Part shown: positions 53,471 through 62,000 of the stretch, piece by piece
Position numbering within the stretch: position 1 is the first letter of the stretch
Layout: each line of letters opens with the position of its first letter
From: Adhaeribacter soli
GTDB taxonomy: Bacteria > Bacteroidota > Bacteroidia > Cytophagales > Hymenobacteraceae
Reading direction: 5' to 3'
Length of the DNA: 64,000 bases
Assembly: GCF_008727925.1 (NCBI RefSeq)
Contig: NZ_VTWT01000002.1
Span: 124,001-188,000 of the forward strand
Made by a program: the position numbers and the translations under genes
The notes under the pieces: generated by a model
What the model saw: the letters and a program-made list of their open reading frames with translations, nothing else
Told to the model about the DNA's origin: nothing
Databases searched by the model: none

Positions 53471-53935
53471 ATGAAAACTGCTGAAATCATTACCGACAAA
53501 GGCACCATGAAAGTAGAATTCTACGAAAAGGATGCCCCGAAAACGGTTCAGAACTTTGTTGACCTGGCTGAAAAAGGCTTCTACGACGGGCTATCTTTTC
53601 ACCGTGTAATTCCTGATTTCGTAATTCAGGGTGGCTGCCCGAACTCCCGCGAAGGCGCCAAAGGGGTTCCGGGTACCGGCGGACCAGGCTATAAAATTGA
53701 CTGTGAACTAAGCGGCGAAAACCAGTATCACGATCGCGGCGTTTTATCAATGGCGCATGCCGGCCGCAACACCGGTGGTTCCCAGTTCTTTGTTTGCCAC
53801 AGCCGCAAAAATACCGCCCACTTAGACCGCAATCACACCTGCTTTGGTAAAGTAGTGGAAGGCCTCGATGTGATCGACCAGATCAAAGCCGGCGACCGCA
53901 TTCAGAAGATCACGATCACGAATGTGGAAGGATAA
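53471..53935 (+). CDS. Peptidyl-prolyl cis-trans isomerase (cyclophilin type)
   Basis: 154 residues. FYEKDAPKTVQNFVDLAEKGFYDGLSFHRVI, GGSQFFVC and the HLDRNHTCFGKVV block are cyclophilin hallmarks (catalytic Arg, Phe). It speeds proline isomerisation in folding proteins. No signal peptide, so cytoplasmic. The stop is followed by a gaaaatttgg word repeat and a terminator. Confidence 0.94.
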   Translation: MKTAEIITDKGTMKVEFYEKDAPKTVQNFVDLAEKGFYDGLSFHRVIPDFVIQGGCPNSREGAKGVPGTGGPGYKIDCELSGENQYHDRGVLSMAHAGRNTGGSQFFVCHSRKNTAHLDRNHTCFGKVVEGLDVIDQIKAGDRIQKITITNVEG

Positions 53936-53990
53936 TTGATTTGGAGATTTGAAAATTTGGAAATGAAGCTTCAAATCTGAAGAATTCTAA
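53936..53990. repeat. Word repeat (gatttggagatttgaaaattt) after cyclophilin
   Basis: Units of gatttggagatttgaaaatttgg and its partial inverse ttcaaatctgaag begin at the stop codon. Confidence 0.6.
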
Positions 53991-54028
53991 AAGTAAAGGC
54001 CGGGAAGTTTTCCGGCCTTTACTTTTTT
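53989..54028 (+). terminator. Terminator after cyclophilin
   Basis: 15-bp stem (aaaagtaaaggccgg and its complement) and a T-run. Confidence 0.85.
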
Positions 54029-54060
54029 CAGGGAAAATGGTAGCTTTTTAGTTAATAAAA

Positions 54061-54268
54061 CTGGCGCAAGTGTTAAGCGAAAGCGTCACTTGGGTCTAAT
54101 AGACAGAAACCAGTCTCCGGACTGGCGGATTAGGAAATCAGAAATTACATATTCTAAAAAAAATCCTCCTCTGTTTTTAGAGGAGGATTTAGGAAGGCAC
54201 ACGGAAGTCTGGAGACTTCCTTTTGTTCGTCAGGCCCAAGTGACGCTTTCGCTTAACACTTGCGCCAG
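54061..54268. repeat. REP/BIME-like element, copy 3
   Basis: Arms at 54061-54096 and 54233-54268. Loop word gcgaaagc occurs in both arms. Inner hairpins agtctccggact and agtctggagact, plus an extra tcctcctctg...agaggagga hairpin in the centre. Confidence 0.85.
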
Positions 54269-54283
54269 CTACAACCAAACAAT

Positions 54284-54322
54284 TTCCAAATCTTCAAATT
54301 TCCAAATCTTCAAATCTAAATC
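54284..54322. repeat. Word repeat (ccaaatcttcaaat) covering the M49-like stop
   Basis: Units of tttccaaatcttcaaat run over the last codons and the stop of the peptidase gene (minus strand). Confidence 0.65.
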
Positions 54323-56022
54323 CCTAACACTTCCTTTCCCTGTTCAAAAACTACATCTACCGGAATGTTGGCTTCTTTCAGGCGATTCAGGTCTTGCTGG
54401 AGTTCCGGGCCTACTTTGCCTTGTTCGGTGAAGAGCTTTTTCACGCCTTCGTAGTCGCCGTTGCCCTGCAGGGTTAAGAGAATTTCGGAAAGCTTGTTCA
54501 TGGCCTGCTCCATTTTGGCGTAGTCTACGCGGTAGGTTCCGGTTTTAGCATCGCGTTGAAAAGCGCCTTGCTGGGCAAAATAATTGAAGCGCACCATATT
54601 GGCCTGTCCGTGGGCTTCGCCGGCGCCAAACCGCACCGAACGGATCACGCTGGCCAGGAAAGTAGTGTAATAATCTTTCAGGTCGCCTTCTACCATGCCT
54701 TTTTTATGCAGCTGCGTGATCATGTACAAACCCAGGATATCGGCTTTGCCTTCTTCAATGGCGGAACCCTGTTCTTTCAGGGCTTCGCGTACCAGGCCTT
54801 TGCCATTCACGGTTTTCTTTATGCCTAAACCATGGGCTACTTCGTGGAACATGGTGGTAGCAAAAAAGGCATCGAAAGTCAGAAATTGCCTTTGCTCCGG
54901 CGCAATAAGCATGTTGCCGATCGGCATCAGGATCTTATCGAACTTGGCCCGCATGGCGTTTTTTAGTTGCAGGCGGCGCGCGCCTTTTTTCAGCTGTACT
55001 TCTTCGTCGTTAGGCAGGTTTATGGCTATGGTTTTACCGCCGGTGTTGCAATGCCCGGCATAGTATAATACATCGTAAGCATTCAGGTCGGCATCGGTAC
55101 CCGGTTTTTCCGCTTTGTATTTGGCAGGTACCGGCAGGCCGCGCTGTAGGTCCGGCAAGGTAGCCGCGTATTTTTCCAGGCGCTTGCTCCAGTCCAGATC
55201 TTTTACCAGCACGTAGGCTTCGTGGGCGGCTTTGTAACCGAAAAGTTTGTCTTCATACACCTCGATCGGGCCAACTACAAAATCGATGGTATTGGTTTTC
55301 ATGTCCATCCAGGCCAGGTCGCTCGGCTGGTAATTGTCTGTCAGTAAGGCTTCCGCGCGTAAGGTTAGGTATTTTTTCAGACCCGGGTTTTCGGCTAAAG
55401 CAGCGGCACGTTTTAAAAGATCGGAAGCCTGCTTTACCTGAGCGGCATACGCGGTGCGGTACGGAACGGTGATTAGCTTTCCGTTGGCGTCGCGGCGCAA
55501 TAAGGTGTACTGGCTCGTTTTATCAGGCAGGTTGGCGCTTTCAAATTCTTCCCGGGTCATGTTCTTCGGGTAGAAATTAGCTCCTTCTGGCTTGGGTCCT
55601 ATGCCGGGTACAAACGGTTTATCTTCTTCCAGCCGGTCCCAGGGACCGTAATTCATTTCGATGTAGCGCTTCAGGTTAGCATCCGTCGTAGCATTGAGCA
55701 GGGAATCGTAGCTGCCATAGGTTTGCTGCTTGAAAATGGCATCCATAATTTTGGCGCAATCCAGCAGGATCGGGATCATTTCTTTTTCCTTTGCCGTGAG
55801 CTTGCTCAGATTCGCGGTCAGGCGAACGGGCGCGTACTGCCTGATCCGGTCGGCAATGGTAGCGGAATGGGCGGCATGAGCAGTATCTGCAGTGGCAGTA
55901 GTATCGGCGGGCAGGTTCGCGGCATCGGGTATTTTAGCAGTTTCCTGCACTTGGCGTTTATTTTCGCAGGCAAAAACGAGCGAAGCAGCAGTTACGGTTA
56001 GCAGGAGGTTTTTGCGGATCAT
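54316..56022 (-). CDS. M49 (dipeptidyl-peptidase III)-like zinc peptidase, lipoprotein
   Basis: 568 residues. Lipobox LVFAC (Cys19) followed by an Ala/Thr/His-rich linker to about 55. Zinc motif HEVAHGLG (about residue 393), with EEGKADILGLYMI downstream giving further ligands. Classical DPP III has HExxGH, one residue longer, so this belongs to a related HExxH branch of M49-like peptidases. An envelope-anchored peptidase is inferred. It stands alone between the BIME copy 3 region and a divergent membrane-protein gene. Confidence 0.8.
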   Translation of the reverse strand: MIRKNLLLTVTAASLVFACENKRQVQETAKIPDAANLPADTTATADTAHAAHSATIADRIRQYAPVRLTANLSKLTAKEKEMIPILLDCAKIMDAIFKQQTYGSYDSLLNATTDANLKRYIEMNYGPWDRLEEDKPFVPGIGPKPEGANFYPKNMTREEFESANLPDKTSQYTLLRRDANGKLITVPYRTAYAAQVKQASDLLKRAAALAENPGLKKYLTLRAEALLTDNYQPSDLAWMDMKTNTIDFVVGPIEVYEDKLFGYKAAHEAYVLVKDLDWSKRLEKYAATLPDLQRGLPVPAKYKAEKPGTDADLNAYDVLYYAGHCNTGGKTIAINLPNDEEVQLKKGARRLQLKNAMRAKFDKILMPIGNMLIAPEQRQFLTFDAFFATTMFHEVAHGLGIKKTVNGKGLVREALKEQGSAIEEGKADILGLYMITQLHKKGMVEGDLKDYYTTFLASVIRSVRFGAGEAHGQANMVRFNYFAQQGAFQRDAKTGTYRVDYAKMEQAMNKLSEILLTLQGNGDYEGVKKLFTEQGKVGPELQQDLNRLKEANIPVDVVFEQGKEVLGI

Positions 56023-56222
56023 CGGAATAAATGGCAGTAATGAATTCGAACAAATTGAAACAGCTAAATTTAAGATATGTATTCAAGAAATGAAATATTC
56101 CGGATGAATTAGCGCGTCATAATTTCACTTTATTAAAAAGAATACCTGAATTACCCTACCGAATAGCAATTCCGCCGAAATCTGCTTAAATTTCTACCCC
56201 GTTTTTGAACAAGGGCTTCTTT

Positions 56223-57056
56223 ATGCATACGAATACGCTGCCGGCACAGGCCGATACCGGCAAACAGGTTATTGTTGGTATTAACAGTACCATTTTGTTT
56301 CTATTGGCTTACCTGATGTGCCATATTGCTTACCAGGGCGCTACTATTATGACCGCCATGAGCAACGGCATCCAGACCGAACTCTTCCCGGGCCACATAC
56401 AGTTCAAGCTCTTCGATTCGCAATGGGAAACCAATGCCGTAATTTCTACCTACGCGGCCGGCCCGTTCGTGTGCCTGGCCCTTGCCTTTATTTTTTTCCC
56501 GCTTTTCAATTTGTATAAAACCAAACGCGGGCTGAAAAAAGTATTCTTTCTCTGGGCCACCCTGCACGGCCTGAATACTTTTTTCGGAAGCATGGTGGCA
56601 GGCACCCTGGTAAAAGGCGGTTTCTGGTACGCCGTGCGCTGGGCCGTAATCAGCAATGCCCTGGCCGGATTTGTTGCGTTCATTTTCTTTCTGGTACTGA
56701 TCGGGATCGGTATTTTAATGGCGCCGGCTTTCTTACAAGCCTGCGATTCCAAAACGCTCATGAAGTTCACCAACCGGCAGAAAATGCTGTTTACCACCGT
56801 TTTCATGCCCTGGATCGTCGGCTCGCTTTTTATTTATTTGCTGAAGGTGCCGGATTTTCAGCTCTACGAAGGCCTGATCTTATTATCCCTGAGCCTTGTG
56901 CTGATACCGGTATATTTCATGAACCAGCATAACCTCTTCAGTCAGACCATTCCGGCGCCGCAAAAAACGAAAATTGCCTGGGCCTCCTTAATCATTTTAC
57001 TGGCTGGGGCGCTTATTTTCCGACTTAGTTTGATGAACGGTATCAGTTTCGGGTAA
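56223..57056 (+). CDS. Polytopic membrane protein, unknown
   Basis: 277 residues from the ATG at 56223 (a TTG six codons earlier is less likely). About seven membrane segments, the main ones TILFLLAYLMCHIAYQG, AGPFVCLALAFIFFPL, FFLWATLHGLNTFFGS and the C-terminal IILLAGALIFRL. No family recognised; the LHGLN within a membrane helix could be a metal or active-site His but there is no matching motif. Downstream, 81 bases away, is a lipoprotein gene in the same direction. Confidence 0.65.
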   Translation: MHTNTLPAQADTGKQVIVGINSTILFLLAYLMCHIAYQGATIMTAMSNGIQTELFPGHIQFKLFDSQWETNAVISTYAAGPFVCLALAFIFFPLFNLYKTKRGLKKVFFLWATLHGLNTFFGSMVAGTLVKGGFWYAVRWAVISNALAGFVAFIFFLVLIGIGILMAPAFLQACDSKTLMKFTNRQKMLFTTVFMPWIVGSLFIYLLKVPDFQLYEGLILLSLSLVLIPVYFMNQHNLFSQTIPAPQKTKIAWASLIILLAGALIFRLSLMNGISFG

Positions 57057-57137
57057 AAACCCGCGCTGTAACTTTTCGGGCAGGAATCAGTTTTAGAAGG
57101 TAATTCAGATCTAAACGCTGTAAACCTGCTTAAAACA

Positions 57138-57839
57138 ATGAAATTACTTTCTCCCCTGAATCCGGTTCTGTTTTCGGCTATGCTGGTGGCGGCGCTTTGC
57201 AGTTGCGAACGCACCAAAACCACCCAGACCGAAAGAACCACTACCGACCGCGATACCACAGCCGTTACCCATACCGAAACCCGCACCAAAGCCAAAGACG
57301 AGCTTCACGAATTCCGCGACTGGGTAAATGCCAAAACCTCCGGAGCCGACAGCAATGCCCGGGAACGCTGGCCGAAAGTAAAAGAGGAATTTAAAACCAG
57401 AACCGATAAACTGGAAAGTCGGCTCGATACCATGTCGGCCAAATCGAAACAGGAGTACGCTGAGCTGAAATCGCGTTACAAAGCCTGGGAGCAAAAGCAG
57501 GAAAAACGGGAAGACCGGCCCCTGGACCCCAAAAAACTGACTTCGATCCGGCAGCAGTTGCTCGGCAAACAGAGCGACCTGAAAACAGTTACCAGCGCCA
57601 ATATCCGGCAGACCTACGAAACCCTCCTGCAATACGTGCGTGGCACCCACAACTCCTGGACACCCGACGACTGGGATTATGTAGATTATATTTACAGCGA
57701 ACTCAACAACCGCAAAGACGAAGTAGAAGGCGATATTTCCACGAAAGATGGGCTGAAAATAAAAGCCCTGCAGGGAGAATATTTAGGCTATGAAGCTGCC
57801 GCCGACACCAAAGACGCCGCCCACCATTTGAAAAAGTAA
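57138..57839 (+). CDS. Coiled-coil lipoprotein, unknown
   Basis: 233 residues. Lipobox LCSC (about residues 20-23). A Thr-rich linker (TKTTQTERTTTDRDTTAVTHTE), then a helical charged body (WPKVKEEFKTRTDKLESRLDTM, AELKSRYKAWEQKQEKREDR) with coiled-coil character, and a small folded C-terminal part. No family recognised. Outer-membrane or inner-membrane lipoprotein facing the periplasm. Confidence 0.7.
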   Translation: MKLLSPLNPVLFSAMLVAALCSCERTKTTQTERTTTDRDTTAVTHTETRTKAKDELHEFRDWVNAKTSGADSNARERWPKVKEEFKTRTDKLESRLDTMSAKSKQEYAELKSRYKAWEQKQEKREDRPLDPKKLTSIRQQLLGKQSDLKTVTSANIRQTYETLLQYVRGTHNSWTPDDWDYVDYIYSELNNRKDEVEGDISTKDGLKIKALQGEYLGYEAAADTKDAAHHLKK

Positions 57840-57861
57840 TACCACCGCTTACCGTTTTAAA

Positions 57862-57939
57862 TATAGCTCAAGTGTCCGCTTGTGCTTTGCAGATAAGCAG
57901 ATCAAGATAATGTAAGCACAAGCGGACGCTTGCGCTATA
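57862..57939. repeat. 26-bp inverted repeat (tatagctcaagtgtccgctt)
   Basis: Arms 57862-57887 and 57914-57939 with two mismatches. Wording is close to the BIME arm word gcgcaagtgt. Confidence 0.7.
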
Positions 57940-58024
57940 AATTACCAAAATTCTATTTCTATGAGATACATTACTTTTGTTTAGGTATAAACCTGCTTAA
58001 GAAAAAAAGTTCTACCAATAAAAT

Positions 58025-58067
58025 AAAAAAACGCCTGCTTCGGAATCTCCCAAAGCAGGCGTTTTTG
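58025..58067 (-). terminator. Terminator of the YciF-type gene
   Basis: Stem aacgcctgctt/aagcaggcgtt with long A/T-runs. Usable on both strands. Confidence 0.8.
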
Positions 58068-58096
58068 TTTTCAATAGCCTTCAACAGAAAGGCAAC

Positions 58097-58588
58097 TTAC
58101 ATCGCTTTCTGGTTGATATAGCCTTTTGCCAGTTTATTCAGTTTGGTATCGGCGTTTTGTTCTTCCTTCAGCGTTTCTTCCAGAATTTTAGCTACGTCGG
58201 TCAGGCCGAGGCGCTCGGCGTAGTGGTGCGCGGTGCCGTAACCGGAAATTTCGTAGTGCTCAATGCGCTGGGCTTCCGCAATCAGGCCGGCATCTTTCAC
58301 TTCCGGTTCCGCATCTTCGTGGATCATTTCTTCGCCTTCCTCGATCAGGCCTTCCATGGCTTTGCACTTCATGCGTCCCGGGCTGATGCCGATCATTTCA
58401 CAAACCTGTTCCAGACGGGCTTTTTGCTCTTCGGTTTCGGCCAGGTGGTTTTCAAATGCGGCTTTCAGTTTCGGGTCCTGGGCTTTTTTGGCCATTTTCG
58501 GCAGCGCTTCCAGCAATTGTTTTTCGGCGCTGTACAGGTCTTTTAACTGGTGGTGGAACAGTTCCTCGAGATTCTTCAGTTTTGGCAT
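58097..58588 (-). CDS. Ferritin-like DUF892 (YciE/YciF) protein
   Basis: 163 residues. LEELFHHQLKDLYSAEKQLLEALPKM at the N-terminus and the helical ELLxxAxxxEHYEISGYGTAHHYAERLGL carboxylate/His repeats are typical of DUF892, a four-helix diiron-like fold linked to stress. Metal binding by Glu and His is likely but not shown. Cytoplasmic. Monocistronic. Confidence 0.92.
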   Translation of the reverse strand: MPKLKNLEELFHHQLKDLYSAEKQLLEALPKMAKKAQDPKLKAAFENHLAETEEQKARLEQVCEMIGISPGRMKCKAMEGLIEEGEEMIHEDAEPEVKDAGLIAEAQRIEHYEISGYGTAHHYAERLGLTDVAKILEETLKEEQNADTKLNKLAKGYINQKAM

Positions 58589-58768
58589 GGTATTAGGTTG
58601 TTTTTAGTTAAGTTTCGGACTTGAAAAGGCAGGCTGAAAAGGCCAGCGCCCGAGCCCTATACGCGGTTATCCGGAAAGCGTTCCCGCACTTTTCCTTTTT
58701 TTCGAAGGGTAGCAGGGTATCTTTTAGGTCCGAAAAAACGTTACCTATGTAATTAATCTTTCGTTTTC

Positions 58769-60700
58769 ATGCAGTGTTCGGTAAAGGCTAGCGGTTGTTC
58801 GGCTCTTTTTAATTTCTTTTTCTTCTTCGTAATTTTTTCAGGGATCTTGTTTTCCGGTTGCCGGCAAAAGCCGGAAGGGCAAGCTGTTGCCGCGCCGGCC
58901 AAGTACACCAAAACGATCTCCGAGATCCAGAAAGGCAGCCTGATCGAGGCCCTGCAAACCGAATCGCATTGGGTCGATTCGGTGTACAATTCGCTTACCC
59001 CGGACGAACGCATTGCCCAGCTGATGATCGTGGAAGGGTATTCGAACCAAGGAAAAAAGTACGAAAAAGACCTGCTCATGCTGGTTAAGGAATACAAAGT
59101 GGGCGGCATCATTTTCTTCCAGGGCGGACCGGTACGACAGGCGAAACTTACCAATAAACTGCAGGCGGCCTCTAAAGTACCTTTAATGCTTAGTATGGAT
59201 GCCGAATCGGGCGTGGGCATGCGCCTGGACAGTTGCGTGCAATACCCGCTGCCCATGCTTCTGGGCGCGGCCCGCAACGATACCTTTGCTTATAAACTGG
59301 GGTCTGAAATTGCCTACGAATTCCAGCGGCTGGGCATGCACATCAACTTTGCGCCGGTTGCCGACGTGAACAACAATCCGAAAAACCCGGTTATCAGTTT
59401 CCGTTCCTTCGGCGAAAACAAAGAGATCGTTACTTCCAAAAGCATTGCCTACATGCGCGGCATGCAGGATAATAACGTAATGGCGGTAGCCAAGCACTTT
59501 CCCGGCCACGGCGATACCGATGTAGATTCTCACTTCGATCTGCCGGTAATCACCTTTAAACGCCACCGCCTCGATTCCCTGGAGCTTTACCCTTTCCGGG
59601 AAATGATCCGGACGGGTACCGGCGGCATTATGGTGGCCCACATGAACGTGCCGCGCCTCGACACTACTACCAAACTGCCGGCCAGCCTTTCCCGCCCTAT
59701 CGTAACCGATCTACTGCAACTGGGCCTGGGTTTTCAGGGTTTGATCTTTACCGATGCCATGGTAATGAAAGGCGTAACCAAGTATTTTGCGCCCGGGGTG
59801 GCCGAAGTAAAAGCCCTGCAGGCCGGCAACGATGTGCTGGAACGGTTGGTAAGCGTACCTACGGCCCTTAAAGAAATTAAGAAAGCCATTGCCCGCGGCG
59901 ATCTATCGCAGGAAGACCTGGACCGGCGCTGTAAAAAGATCCTGAAAGCCAAGCTCTGGCTAGGTTTGAACCGGACGCCGCACGTGGAACTGAAGAACCT
60001 GCAGCAGGACCTGACTTCGGCAAATTCCCGGATCCTGAACCAGCAACTGGCCGAAGCTTCCGTTACCCTGCTTCGCAACCAGAACCAAACCTTACCCCTG
60101 AACTGGTCGGAGTTGCGCAAAAAACGCACGAAAGTAGCCACGCTTAGTTTTGGGGCCTTTAAACCTACGGTTTTCCAGAAAATTGCCGAAGACCAGATCC
60201 AGGCGCCGGCCTATACGCTGGCCCGAAGCAAGAATAAAGCCCGCGAACTGCAGAAACTCCGGAAAAATTTAAAGAAGTACAAACTGGTTATTATCAGCAT
60301 TCACGGGCGGGGCAATCAGCCGAGCAACAACCTGGGCTACGGCAAAGCCGAAACCGCTTTAATAAACGAGCTGGTAAAATCGGGCAAGGCTATTGTGTGC
60401 TTTTTCGATAATGCTTACGCCCTGAGCCAGTTCGAGGAACTGCAGCATGCCCGCGCCTTGCTGGTGGGCTACCAGCAATTGCCGGCCGTGCAGGAAGCCA
60501 CCGCCAAGATCGTGTTCGGGCAATTGCAGCCGCGCGGCCGTTTGCCGGTAACGGTAAGCAGCCATTTTAAATACGACGCCGGATTAGCATATACCCAGCT
60601 ACCTTCCGTAAATTCGCACCCGGTAATGCCGGCCCTGGACAAAAAAGCGAAAAAGCAATTCGAAAAGCATCGCATAAAAGCCAAAGTGGCCCGCAATTAA
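58769..60700 (+). CDS. Glycoside hydrolase family 3 (NagZ-like N domain), lipoprotein
   Basis: 643 residues. Lipobox FSGC at about residue 31. GH3 N-terminal barrel with [18 protein letters not shown] (catalytic His/Asp dyad of NagZ-type enzymes) and FTDAMVMKG (nucleophile Asp), then a GH3 C domain-like part to about 615. NagZ-type enzymes remove N-acetylglucosamine from muropeptides. Many Bacteroidota relatives carry an added C-terminal beta-lactamase-like domain, which is absent here. Periplasmic lipoprotein inferred. A 62-residue gene follows 17 bases later. Confidence 0.9.
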   Translation: MQCSVKASGCSALFNFFFFFVIFSGILFSGCRQKPEGQAVAAPAKYTKTISEIQKGSLIEALQTESHWVDSVYNSLTPDERIAQLMIVEGYSNQGKKYEKDLLMLVKEYKVGGIIFFQGGPVRQAKLTNKLQAASKVPLMLSMDAESGVGMRLDSCVQYPLPMLLGAARNDTFAYKLGSEIAYEFQRLGMHINFAPVADVNNNPKNPVISFRSFGENKEIVTSKSIAYMRGMQDNNVMAVAKHFPGHGDTDVDSHFDLPVITFKRHRLDSLELYPFREMIRTGTGGIMVAHMNVPRLDTTTKLPASLSRPIVTDLLQLGLGFQGLIFTDAMVMKGVTKYFAPGVAEVKALQAGNDVLERLVSVPTALKEIKKAIARGDLSQEDLDRRCKKILKAKLWLGLNRTPHVELKNLQQDLTSANSRILNQQLAEASVTLLRNQNQTLPLNWSELRKKRTKVATLSFGAFKPTVFQKIAEDQIQAPAYTLARSKNKARELQKLRKNLKKYKLVIISIHGRGNQPSNNLGYGKAETALINELVKSGKAIVCFFDNAYALSQFEELQHARALLVGYQQLPAVQEATAKIVFGQLQPRGRLPVTVSSHFKYDAGLAYTQLPSVNSHPVMPALDKKAKKQFEKHRIKAKVARN

Positions 60701-60717
60701 AAGAACCAGAAAACAGT

Positions 60718-60906
60718 ATGCGGATCCGGAAAAAAGTAAAAGTATTGCTACCGCTGGAAGGCGGGAAATTTATTGCCCTGGGCGTTTTTGTGAAAGCGGC
60801 GGAAAAGGAAAAATGGACCGAAGAGGAAATCCAGTACGTGATTGACGAAGTGGTGGAAGCCAGCGAAAGCGAAGGCCTGAAGGTGCTGCAGGATTATGTG
60901 TTTTAA
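60718..60906 (+). CDS. Small conserved-looking protein, unknown
   Basis: 62 residues, [22 protein letters not shown] then an acidic helix ([27 protein letters not shown]). Compact beta-beta-alpha appearance. Co-directional and 17 bases behind the GH3 gene, so likely co-transcribed. No name. Confidence 0.65.
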   Translation: MRIRKKVKVLLPLEGGKFIALGVFVKAAEKEKWTEEEIQYVIDEVVEASESEGLKVLQDYVF

Positions 60907-60987
60907 GCCTGAATGCAGCAGAAAACGGTAGCATTTAGCCACAAAAAAACCGGTCTGCAGAAAACCGGAACAGCTTGTTTTTGAATA

Positions 60988-61033
60988 CCGAAAGATCCGT
61001 TGCCGAACAAGCCGGCAACGCTTTCGGGTTTTT
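60988..61033. terminator. Hairpin between the 60718 and 61038 genes
   Basis: Nested stem ccgaaag/ctttcgg and cgttgccg/cggcaacg followed by gggtttttg. Confidence 0.6.
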
Positions 61034-61037
61034 GCCC

Positions 61038-61238
61038 TTAAGAAACCGGAGCTTTTTTCTCGGCGGGAGGGGTAGAAGAAATATTGCCGAATTCATCTAC
61101 GTAAGCGAGCATGGCATCTAAAGAACCGCCGGCGGAATTTTCGTGGCGTTCCTGCTTACGCTCTTCTTTTTCTTTTCTTTTTTTAAGTCTTTTCTGTTCT
61201 AATTGCTTTTTAATAAAGCTGTTCTGGGATTTAGCCAA
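61038..61238 (-). CDS. Small basic protein, N-terminal half of two-domain cold-shock proteins
   Basis: 66 residues: basic helix NSFIKKQLEQKRLKKRKEKE, then SLDAMLAYVDEFGNISSTPP. In many Bacteroidota this segment precedes a cold-shock domain in one protein (basic helix, AYVDExGNxxDTPP, then CSD; recalled, not searched). Here it stands alone, facing away from the CSD gene at 62001. It probably binds RNA. Confidence 0.75.
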   Translation of the reverse strand: MAKSQNSFIKKQLEQKRLKKRKEKEERKQERHENSAGGSLDAMLAYVDEFGNISSTPPAEKKAPVS

Positions 61239-61545
61239 GTTATATGAATTTAAAGGTTAAATCGGGCTCCGGTAAAAACGGAAACCAGATCAAATAATTG
61301 AAACTGCTGAAGATTGGGTATTCGGAAGAAATAACCGCCCTAAAGAAATGTACAGCCTGATAAGACTGCTATACAATAGCTACAAATTGTTTTCTGCTAT
61401 AATTCAACGAAGTTGCTGAAGTTGGGGAAAGGCAGCGATGGAAGAGGAGAAATCCTGTCGGTTCCGGAATTTTCGGAACAGCGACCTTTAGGGCAGGAAC
61501 CAACAAAATGATTGCTTATTAACGGAAGTTACGCAAGTTTTTGAT
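61239..61545. other. Gene-free stretch upstream of the G-rich element
   Basis: No gene, promoter or repeat recognised. Confidence 0.4.
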
Positions 61546-61648
61546 GTCCCCCTTTGGAGGAGGTAGGGGGAGAATTTTCACTTAATTTGATCTTCTTTAA
61601 AAATCAGATAATTCTCCTGTCCTCCCCCTACCCCCTCCAAAGGGGGAC
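61546..61648. repeat. G-rich inverted-repeat element, copy 2
   Basis: Arms at 61546-61573 and 61620-61648. Shares arms and centre (tttgatc...cagataa) with the copy at 34321-34426 in the same relative orientation. Confidence 0.8.
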
Positions 61649-62000
61649 TTTTCTCCTGTTTACTTAAGATCCGTTATTAAATAAAGGTAGAAAATTAATA
61701 TTACGAATCCTAAAGCCAGCCTTTCGCGCCGGTGCGGTTCCGAATTTCGCCTTACATACTGAAGAATGATTCCTCTTTCCGGAAACCTGAAGAGAATGAG
61801 CTGGTTAGATTTCCCATTTAAAACCTGAAGCATTCAACTATCCGGGAGTGAATGCACCAATTAATTATTCCGGTAAAGATCTTACAGCCAAACACATAGC
61901 AAACAAGGAATTTAAAATTGTAAAACCTTAAGTATAAATTGAAAAATATTTTGAACCTTTGTTTACCAGAAAACGTAATGCTGGTATAATAATTAATAAT
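61649..62000. other. Leader region of the cold-shock gene
   Basis: About 350 bases without a gene. A weak box AACCTTTG lies near 61953. If transcription starts in this region, the cold-shock mRNA has a leader long enough for a temperature-sensitive structure. Confidence 0.35.

Noticed and set aside
58769-60700. GH3 as a truncated gene
   Set aside because: The protein has a full barrel and second domain and a proper stop; lack of the beta-lactamase-like domain is a family variant, not clear damage.
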